Assembly (NCBI GenBank): GCA_950295325.1
Contig: OX485809.1
Location: 9,918,001 to 9,982,000 of the forward strand
Origin: Polytrichum commune
Lineage: Eukaryota > Streptophyta > Polytrichopsida > Polytrichales > Polytrichaceae
Reading direction: 5' to 3'
DNA: 64,000 nt
The notes beneath the pieces were generated by a model. The model was not told where the DNA came from, did not search any database, and saw only the letters and a list, made by a program, of their open reading frames with translations. Both the position numbers and the translations under genes were made by a program. Positions 56,387 through 64,000 of this stretch are shown piece by piece. Positions within the stretch are counted from its first letter, which is position 1. The number at the start of each line of letters is the position of its first letter.

Positions 56387-57229
56387 TCCCCCCTCGCGTT
56401 CTGCCTTCTCGATCTCGCATTCCCACCGAACTTACTCCTCCACAGAGCGAGCTCTACAGTTGTGGAGACCAGAACTTCCAGTTTAGCATTCCTCGATTGG
56501 TATGTTCACAATTTGTACTACTCCATAACTCCCAAATATTGTTGCTCTCCTTCCTCTGTCAAACTTGAAGGATTTGATTTTATCCAACAGCAACGCGTTT
56601 CTAGGTTGCGACGATCAGTTCTCTGCTGTCTTAGGATCTCAATCCCGCGCGAACAGTGGGAGTAGTAGTTATCAACTTCTTATTTTGTGCAACGTTCCTT
56701 GTTAAGTATAAGTGCGAGTTCTGCATGCTGTTCATGTCATTTGCACATGCAGATCGGAGCCTAATCCAAGCACCGTTTAGCCAGAGGAGAATCTGATGTC
56801 AGTTGTAAGCTTATTTTAGGGCTAATGCCGGTCAGCTTACTGTACAAGTGTCCGTTATCCTTTATTTCTACTTAAGAAGTTGTACAGTAGAGGATTTGTG
56901 CGCATCATATCTTTGAAGAGCTATTTCGATCTATTGCTATCCACTTGCTCTTTTCCAGTTTGATTCCCTATGCTTTGGAGTATTTATGCAAGAAGCGGAA
57001 CCTCGAGGCTAGTGGCCGTTAGTGCTGTCCTCGTCTGTGTCCAAAATACTTAAGACTCTTCTTGCCCGCATTGTAAGTAGGTATCTAATCTGATTCTCTC
57101 TGCATTGTATCACCAGACGTTTGACGAGATTGTTAACTTCGACTCCTGCGGTTTTGCCTTCCTCGATCTTCGATCTTGTCATATCCAAGGCTTCGGTGCT
57201 CTTTTGCCGTGTATCGAACTCGATTGGAG

Positions 57230-57724
57230 ATGGCGACTTTGCGCAGTAAGCCTTTTGCAGACCACAACGGTTTGGGGAAGCATGTTGCAACCGCTACCTC
57301 CGACATGCGAGCTTTTCAGAGCCGGAAAGCTATGCGAGTATCTTGCCAGAAAAACCTAGTTCCGTCCAATTCCGATCAAAGAGTTGGCGGTCCGAAGAAC
57401 AACAACAACAACGCAGTTCAGGAGGCTGCCACGGCCGATATGCTTCAAAGCTCGAGGAGTCCTCTATTCGATCTGCCAGCACAAAAGTGGCCTGTCTTTG
57501 TCGAGAAGGAGAACGTCATCGTGCCCTCAGCACTCAAGCAGAGTGATGCGGCTCTAGTTCACGACGGGTCAACAACATTGCCTCAAAGATTAGAACGGAA
57601 ACAGGTCAAGTTTACCGCTGAGAAAGCTCGCCTGCTGAGAAAAGAGCTTCGTGCCACGGAGACGTTCCATGACAAGTGGTACCATTCCGCCATCGCCAGT
57701 AGGCTCGCAAAGCCGGAGCAATAG
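57230..57724 (+). CDS. Unrecognised 164-aa protein with a KEN motif
   Basis: The ATG at 57230 (GAGATGGCG, good context) opens an uninterrupted frame; upstream in-frame codons lack an ATG. I do not recognise the family. The N-terminus is basic with a Lys/Asn-rich linker (residues 55-62, PKNNNNNA). The middle has RSPLFDLPAQKWPVFVEKEN (76-95) and the C-terminus a charged helix (about 126-148). KEN at 93-95 together with RxxL at 76-79 (RSPL) and 137-140 (RKEL) is the combination of degrons seen in anaphase-promoting-complex substrates such as securins. Short motifs occur by chance, so this is a hypothesis. The protein has no signal peptide or membrane span. The coding part is one exon, preceded by a probable 617-bp leader intron. 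Confidence 0.75.
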   Translation: MATLRSKPFADHNGLGKHVATATSDMRAFQSRKAMRVSCQKNLVPSNSDQRVGGPKNNNNNAVQEAATADMLQSSRSPLFDLPAQKWPVFVEKENVIVPSALKQSDAALVHDGSTTLPQRLERKQVKFTAEKARLLRKELRATETFHDKWYHSAIASRLAKPEQ

Positions 57725-58101
57725 GCCACTTCAATGCATTTGTGAATAGGATTCCAGCTTCACTTACAGATATGGCTTTTGTAGTATTTCAGATTGAAGC
57801 ACATTCTTGAAGCGGTCCCACAGAGGGGAGGCATTACTTGCGTATAGAAAACTGCTGCTCTTGCACCTGTCAAGATCTAGAACCGATTAAACATGTAGCC
57901 TTCAGAAGTAAGCAGATGTACAGTTTGATTAGTGGGCGCTTCAGCGTATTCTTTCTTATAGAGAAAGACATTCTTTTGCACTTCGGTTATCTGTTAAATA
58001 TATTCGCAGGGCAGATAACAGGAAGGTGCCGTGAAACATATCACATTTTAAATGATCTACACATACTTGATTGCACATGTGCACACTGTCATAGCCTCCT
58101 G

Positions 58102-58132
<31 letters not shown>

Positions 58133-59028
58133 GAGATTGTGTTATGTAGCAGACTGTGTATCGACAAGACCCTTTCACAGAAGAACAAATGATTTATGTG
58201 TGAAATGAAAAAATGAGTGAAAAACAAATGTAAGTGTGCAGGTTGTGAAATACTTCTGGACAAATTTGTTACATATAGCAGTGATAGTAAATCATAGTTA
58301 TTATTGGCATGTTGAAATGAGACTTTCATGCGAGCTCTGATGAAGCATTATGATGCGCGAGGCAGGATTTATCTCGCAAGAGTACTCACACCAAGCGCAA
58401 AGTTGTATACTTGGTTTAGTTAAGTCTGGCCGGCGAATTTTCTTCCTGTAGTAATAGTGTGTTTTTCAATGTAATGAATTTCCATTTAACCACACTGAAA
58501 AAATGAAAGGTAATGAAAGATTGTGGAAGTTGATTGTATGAAGCAAGTGCAAAGACACCATCTCCAAATTTGCACTCTCCAATTGACCTTTGACTAGGAG
58601 AGTAGCAGTGCTCCTTTTTGATGGGTCCTCCTTCATTTCATGCCACTAGTTACCTGTTTTTTTTTGGCCTTTCAATGTGACTGACTAACATCAAAAACTA
58701 CTTTACAAATGATGGGTTGAGAAAATCTTAATCTTTCACACAAAATTGAAAATCATATCATTTTCTTTCCAAAATAAATGTAGAAGAAGTTTGAACTTCT
58801 TACAATATTTTGTCCAAATTAAGAACTCTTCAATCCCTCATGTTATGCATAACTCAACTACTGCCCTCCAATCCATGTTCTCCAACTCTATCCTGCATGA
58901 TGATACTCTCATCAAAGCATCCAAAGTGTCCAACTTCAATGAAGCTCACAAGTGGCTTTATACAACACTTTGATTTGAAGATCTCCTTTCTCAAATACAA
59001 TACTTGAGGAGATGAGAAGTATTTTTTT
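57725..59028 (+). other. 3' UTR and intergenic DNA
   Basis: The 3' UTR of the 164-aa gene probably extends a few hundred bases. The rest shows no gene, though short frames near 58750-59000 adjoin the relic below. Confidence 0.45.
58101..58132. repeat. CG/CA microsatellite
   Basis: GCGCGCG followed by CA repeats, downstream of the 164-aa gene. Confidence 0.9.
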
Positions 59029-59463
59029 TTACGAGAGTTCCATAAGATGTGGCCAATTGGTATACCACTCGGTGATGCCCCCACAAAATTGCCATGCCTC
59101 AAACAATGATTTGTTTTCACAATCATGCCTCAATGGTTCTACAAACTCAAGCAACTTGGTTCTACTTGCATCGTTGTCAACCGCCACTGATCCAAAATTT
59201 ATGACCAATCTCTTCAATCATTGCTCTGACATAGTTATACGAACTTCTTCATCACTTGGATAATACTTTGGACTGAATTTTTTTAATGAAGTGTGCACAA
59301 CTCTTGTTGCTCCTTGTAACATCCCTCTTCCTCCGTCATCATCGTTCCTTCCAATGATATGTCCACCTCTTATTTGGTCTCCTCTGCTTTTGCAATATGT
59401 ACATCCCTTGCATCTTTCACATCTTTCGTGTTTTTTGCTTGCCCATAACATGAAAAACCACAC
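59029..59463 (-). pseudogene. Cys-rich coding relic with one in-frame TGA
   Basis: From an ATG at 59463 the minus strand reads a 144-codon frame broken only by a TGA at 59218-59220. It includes HERCERCKGCTYCKSRG (paired cysteines as in a small metal-binding module), a Gly/Asp-rich stretch, VVHTSLKKFSPKYYPSDEEV and, after the stop, SLFEAWQFCGGITEWYTNWP. Composition and aromatic content look protein-coding. I do not recognise the family; it may be a decayed transposon ORF. It has no visible promoter. Confidence 0.4.
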
Positions 59464-62279
59464 AATTTATAGGTTAAAAATTCCTCAACTAAGGTAGACC
59501 AATGTTAAATCAAATTAACGGTATTTTGGACACCTATATTTGAGTAGCATGTGGTTAGGTGTAGATCCTAGGATGAACACCACAAAGACATGTGTTTCAA
59601 AGAGATTGGATTACATGCTCCAAATACTCTTTTGGTAAGATGACTTCACAAAACTGCAAAGTCAATTTCATGAAGGTTCCAAGCTAGTGTGAAGCTTCCA
59701 ACCAATGCTGTACCAATTTCATGAACCTTTTAATTAGTCCATGATTTCTTCTAAACCGACTTGACATGTGGCACACCTCAATTTCATGATAGTGGACTTT
59801 CACCTCAATTTCATGATAGTGAATCTTCCAAACCAATTTCATAAATCCTTTCGCACTCTATGATTTTTGTATTCTTAAGTTCCCAATTTCTGGCCTCTTC
59901 GCTTCGCATTCTTTGCCTTCTCATTGTTCATTGGTTCCTCTTTGTTCAGTGTTTACCTAGAAGCCTCTAACCTTGACATCGGATTTTCTTGGTTGTTGGC
60001 GATTGGGAGAATCTTATACATGATGTACTATTCTTTGTGAAATAAAGTTATACAATTCATGAATTAATTTTGGGAAATTATAAATATGGGTACTAAATTG
60101 TGAAATTCTTCAAAACATGTAGTGAATTTAGTTGAAATTTCAAGTTAAAGTGGTTGTCTATATAGTGAACTTGATCCATGATTCCAATGAAATTGGTAGA
60201 ACCTATTGCTATATTGGTTTGTGAAATCACAAAATTGAGTTTGCAATTCTATGAATTCATCTTATCAAAGGAGTATGTTAACATTGGGGGGGGGGGGGGA
60301 CCTATATGACCATTTGATGTGCATGAGAATCTTCACTTTGATAGTGAATAACATATTCACATGAGTTCCAGAAGTTATGAGTTCCAAGAATGCTAATTGT
60401 CTTGCTCTAATTGCATATTTAAATCCTACAAGAAGTGGGTGCAAAGAGGAAAGTGTCCAATTAACACACGTCTACTTTAGGTAGTAGAATTCAAGAACAA
60501 CCATATCAGTGGTTGGGGGTTAGAATTTACATTTTTTTACTATATTTTTTTAGGGATAAGGAGGGGAAAGGTGTATTTATGACAACTGTCACAACGACAA
60601 CTACTCTACCTTGCCTAACTACAATGTGTAGTTGGGAGTTCACGGACAACCATGATCAACATTAGGTCAACGGGCTCACATTCATGCCAGTACCTACTAT
60701 GGACGTTATTTTTTCTTTTCTTTCTTGTAGTTGGGAGTAATTGCAATGGCAATTGTAGGTTTGCTTTCTTTGATGGTTTTTAAAATTTAATTTTTTTTTA
60801 ATGTTTTGGTAGTATACTATGTGGCACCAAGAGAAAACTTCAAGCCCAAAGCATGGGAAAAGATTTGTAGGAGGCAAATACTCTTAGACAAACTTTGAGT
60901 ATAAACACATGAGTCCATTTCCTAGGATGCCGTTAGTAGGTGTACACTTGTTTTTCTCTATAAACTTCTCACATATAGGGTATTTGATTTCATAGCGACC
61001 CACACACGTCATTTGGTTTCCAATGAAGAGTCCAACCCCCGGGAGTTGTGTATATACATTTTTTTTTTTTGGTAGCTGTGATTGAAGGTGGGTCCAAACC
61101 TCAACTCAACCACATTGGTGGTTGTATATAAACACACCGTCGACAAGCAATCACACTTTCTCATTTTCTTTGTGCAAGTGAATGACATGTTACTAATAAT
61201 CTTTAAAAAGAAGAAGATAATACCTTGCCAACATCGCCTTCTGGTTTCCGTCCATTCACCATCCTTTTTGTACCTTTACCATGTTGCTTGTCCTCCTCCT
61301 GCGTTTCAACCACTTTCACCCCATTTTTACCAGTATCTTGCAACAAATTTAGAATTGTTTATGCATTATATTTTTTACACGTTCTCAATAAGTGTTCTTA
61401 GAGATTCTTTTTTTTAATCTATTTCATGTTTTTTCGATCTTTTCATTTTAAGTGCATTTAAGACATATTCATAGGGATGACATGTGAGCATAAATTTATC
61501 ATATTCAAGTACATGTAAAACCAAAACAAATGAATTTTAAGGAGAAAATAGGGTGATTATGAATATCCTAAACATCAGATGGCATAGGGATTTGTAAGTT
61601 TGTTTGTCTTATTTGAAAAAATCCCCAAGTAAACCCTTGATTAATCCAAGTTGAGGTATTTAGTTTGAGTATTCCATGCAATCCTATATTGAAGTCACGG
61701 AAATGCTCTTGTTGAAACTAGTTAGTATCTATGAGCCTTCTTCCATCAACGTGGGCCTTTGGCCATACTGGCTTGTTGTGAGTATACATGACTATAGTAC
61801 ACTAAGGGTATGTGGATGCTATTTGGTTTTTTGTTTTTTTTTGCATGCTCTCCAAATTCTACCCATTAGATTCACACAAAAGATCACATGTTGCATTAAC
61901 AAATTTACGATGAAACATATGCAAAACGTAGATTGAAAATCAAACCTCCCCTTATTTAGGTTATGGTTATCGAAAGTGCATGTTTTTGTTGACTTTTTAA
62001 TCGGATGCACAGTCTTCCTAGTCATGGTTATTCTCAAGTGCATAATAGTTAATTAATATTTGAAGATGTACTCCAATCTCTTTTCAACACGTGTCTTTAC
62101 GAAGCCTGCTCTTTGATCCTCACCAAACCACAAACAAATAAAATCTAGGGCTCCGAATAAGAAAGTGAGCCATCTATCTTATGCATGTTTCACATTGACA
62201 GGATACACATAAACATGCCAGGGTCTCTGAACTTATCTTCTTATATATAAACACTTCAAACCGGCATATGAACATGTAA
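59464..62279. other. Intergenic DNA
   Basis: No gene was seen. A CAATTTCATGA motif recurs five or six times at 59668-59850. A 14-base G run lies at 60286-60299. A TATATATAAAC string at about 62242-62252 and CAA just upstream of the tRNA (62256-62259) fit plant pol III upstream elements. Confidence 0.45.
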
Positions 62280-62361
62280 GTCAGTATGGCCGAGTGGTTA
62301 AGGCGGTAGACTCGAAATCTACTGGGGTTTCCCCGCGCAGGTTCAAATCCTGCTGCTGACG
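62280..62361 (+). tRNA. tRNA-Ser (anticodon CGA)
   Basis: 82 nt. Acceptor stem GTCAGTA/TGCTGAC with discriminator G, A box TGGCCGAGTGG, anticodon stem GTAGA/TCTAC with CGA at 62313-62315 (reads UCG), a long serine-type variable arm (GGGGTTTCCCC) and B box GGTTCAAATCC. No intron and no encoded CCA. A T4 terminator lies at 62391-62394. Confidence 0.97.
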
Positions 62362-62399
62362 CTTTGCGCCTGTACCTCGAGCTTGAGTCATTTTGGTTT

Positions 62400-62870
62400 C
62401 ATTTTCCCCCACAGGGGAAAGCTCTGAGCGAAACAACACTAGGCAATTTCCTGATCACTTTGCATTCACACTTGGACGTTACTTGTTCCTGCTATTTTTG
62501 GTCCAGTTTATTTAACGCGGGTTTGCTCATTTCTTCCACAGGAAAAGCTCTGAGCGAAACACTAGGCAAGCATGTTCAGGACATAGACTATGCATCGACT
62601 TCTATGCTTCAACAACAAAATTCTTGAGCACTTTGCGTTCACACTTGAACGTTACTTGTTCCTGCTATTTTTGGTCCAGTTTATTTAACGCGGGTTTGCT
62701 CATTTCTTCCACAGGGAAAGCTCTGAGCGAAACACTAGGCAAGCATGTTCAGGACATAGACTATGCATCGTCTTCTATGCTTCAACAGCAAAATTCTTGA
62801 GCACTTTGCATTCACACTTGGACGTTACTTGTTCCTGCTATTTTTGGTCCAATTTATTTAATGTGGATGA
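62400..62870 (+). repeat. Tandem array of terminal-exon-like units
   Basis: Three units share a CTTCCACAG-type or CCCCCACAG acceptor, a short coding block and a stop. Two are complete: acceptors end at 62541 and 62714 and stops lie at 62625-62627 and 62798-62800, a 173-bp period. The block reads GKALSETLGKHVQDIDYA and ends MLQQQNS. Unit 1 (acceptor ending 62414) has lost the second half of the block. Each is followed by GCACTTTGC and GTTACTTGTTCCTGC and a T-rich, branch-point-like stretch leading to the next acceptor. Coding differences between units 2 and 3 are few (CAA/CAG, GGA/GGG, ACT/TCT). The upstream exon of such a gene is not visible. Confidence 0.6.
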
Positions 62871-63004
62871 TGAAAGCTTGCATACCTTGGACAACCAGCC
62901 AACTAATTCAATGATTAGTTAACTAGTTGCCTTCCGTAACTATAATTGTTTGCGATTTTACCTGCCAAAAAATGTAATTAATCATAGTTGTTCTAGAATC
63001 TAGT

Positions 63005-63083
<79 letters not shown>

Positions 63084-63647
63084 GCGTGTGTGTGCGTGCG
63101 TGCGTGTGTGTGTGCGTGTGTGATTATTTATAGGTGATCTCTAAAATGTTTTGAAAAAAATATAATTGATTATAGTTGGTTATAGGTATAGTAAATAAAC
63201 ATGGACTGGCATGAGCAAAGTGTACAGTTATAATTGTAGTATTTCATAAGAAAGGACAAAGCCTCACGGTTCTACCATTTTCTTGTTAGATGTCAGTGTT
63301 GGTTACTACACCTTGTATTTCGGTTAGGCATCTTAGCAACTATGTGTAGTTTGCATGTGACAATTCACTCACGAATAAACGACATGACTAAAGAGTATGT
63401 ACTTCATGTATAAAACACAACAAAACGTTGATGGTTATAAGTTACATTCTACAGTATATAAGAAGTAATAGCATTGCGTGCCTCCAAGATTGAATCAGAA
63501 AATTGCATTCATTGAAGTGGCCTCTCAAACAAAGTCTCATAACTCCACAAAGTGCTCTAGCTTTTGCAATCATAATCCCTTCCGCCGTCCTGGTAGCGCA
63601 AATTACCCACCCAAAAAGTGAGACTTTCTTCACATTTTCAAGAGGAA
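62871..63647. other. Intergenic DNA between the tRNA genes
   Basis: No gene was seen besides a TA/TG microsatellite. Confidence 0.5.
63005..63121. repeat. TA then TG microsatellite
   Basis: TATATA run followed by about 95 bp of TG repeats with interspersed CG. Confidence 0.95.
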
Positions 63648-63729
63648 CGTCAGCAGCAGGGTTCGAACCTGCGCGGGGGAACCCCAATAGATTTCAAGTC
63701 TATCGCCTTAACCACTCGGCCATGCTGAC
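63648..63729 (-). tRNA. tRNA-Ser (anticodon UGA)
   Basis: 82 nt on the minus strand. Acceptor stem GTCAGCA/TGCTGAC, A box TGGCCGAGTGG, anticodon UGA (63694-63696 on the plus strand; reads UCA), serine-type variable arm and B box GGTTCGAACCT. It is a close paralogue of the tRNA at 62280, with compensatory differences in the anticodon stem (ATAGA/TCTAT). A T5 run follows at about 63613-63617 on the coding strand. Confidence 0.97.
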
Positions 63730-63843
63730 GACGATGTCAGGAATCGAAGTTTTATAGATTCGAACAATACGTCGGAGAGCAGAATTTCTTTTGTCAGTTC
63801 ATATTGTGTATTCCCGTATGCTCGATAGTGCGCTTGCGAAGAG

Positions 63844-63929
63844 ATGGGAGAGGAAAACTTCGCCGCTCAGCTTGATTTCACCATCACTTCAGCAGAGATG
63901 GTTTGCAGAAGCTGCCGTGCCATCCAAAT
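63844..63929 (+). CDS. Possible first exon of a gene cut by the window edge
   Basis: An ATG at 63844 in a GC-richer context opens MGEENFAAQLDFTITSAEMV followed by CRSCRA, ending at a candidate GTGAGC donor (63930); without splicing the frame stops at a TGA at 63931. CxxC near the end could begin a zinc-binding module. There is no second exon within the window, so this is tentative. Confidence 0.25.
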
Positions 63930-64000
63930 GTGAGCTCGAAAACCACATAAAATCATCACCCACCTGATGGATATTCGTGTCGGCAACCCAATTTCACATT

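Noticed and set aside
1-64000. CRISPR arrays, bacterial operons, rRNA genes, organellar or telomeric DNA
   Set aside because: No regular short repeats with unique spacers, no Shine-Dalgarno-led gene strings, no rRNA-like blocks and no TTTAGGG arrays were seen. Spliced genes and eukaryotic tRNAs indicate nuclear DNA.

Overview
The window reads as nuclear DNA of a land plant or close streptophyte. The reasons are an AT-rich, gene-poor landscape full of decayed transposons, genes with GT-AG introns of about 180-670 bp, a CT-rich plant-type 5' leader, and two eukaryotic tRNA-Ser genes with A/B boxes and no encoded CCA. Several transposon-type reading frames resemble families I associate from memory with liverworts and other seed-free plants. 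That is an impression, not a search result, and the species is not identified.

Layout. 1-3364: a four-exon gene for an acidic Pro/Glu/Val/Ala-rich protein with three basic amphipathic islands. 4.6-6.8 kb: a retroposed LINE-type tail with a 10-bp target-site duplication (TSD) and a 520-bp Harbinger-like MITE with TTA duplications. 8.4-9.4 kb: a diverged direct repeat. 10.5-13.0 kb: a 5'-truncated LINE carrying RNase H, split by a 1,170-bp foldback element with arms of about 505 bp and a 9-bp TSD. 15-20 kb: a decayed minus-strand transposon-type gene containing at least two further inverted-repeat elements. 21-31 kb: dispersed repeats, a GGGTGGGCATGGGTG minisatellite, an LTR-like segment and an inverted repeat. 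32-33.6 kb: a strongly A/C-skewed stretch. 33.9-35.3 kb: a relic of a SWIM-like transposon gene. 37.25-41.25 kb: an element saturated with TCCGGA/CCGG that encodes a coiled-coil protein of about 518 aa from its own TATA-type promoter. 43-53 kb: more repeats, a second Harbinger-like MITE, a tRNA-headed SINE with a 13-bp TSD, a hairpin MITE and a cluster of CACTAAATA palindromes. 56-57.7 kb: a compact gene for a 164-aa protein with a KEN motif. 62.3-63.7 kb: two tRNA-Ser genes (anticodons CGA and UGA) in opposite orientation, with a tandem array of terminal-exon-like units between them.

Host genes are few: the 385-aa protein, the 164-aa protein, two tRNA-Ser genes and perhaps a first exon at the right edge. 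Nothing suggests they work together. The main biology visible is layered transposition, with several insertions dated relative to each other by nesting and exact TSDs. The least ordinary items are the CCGG-saturated element, the foldback inside the LINE, the SINE and LINE tails sharing a 3' end, and the tandem terminal-exon units beside a tRNA gene. Many open frames in the window begin at non-ATG codons; starts here were reset to ATG.
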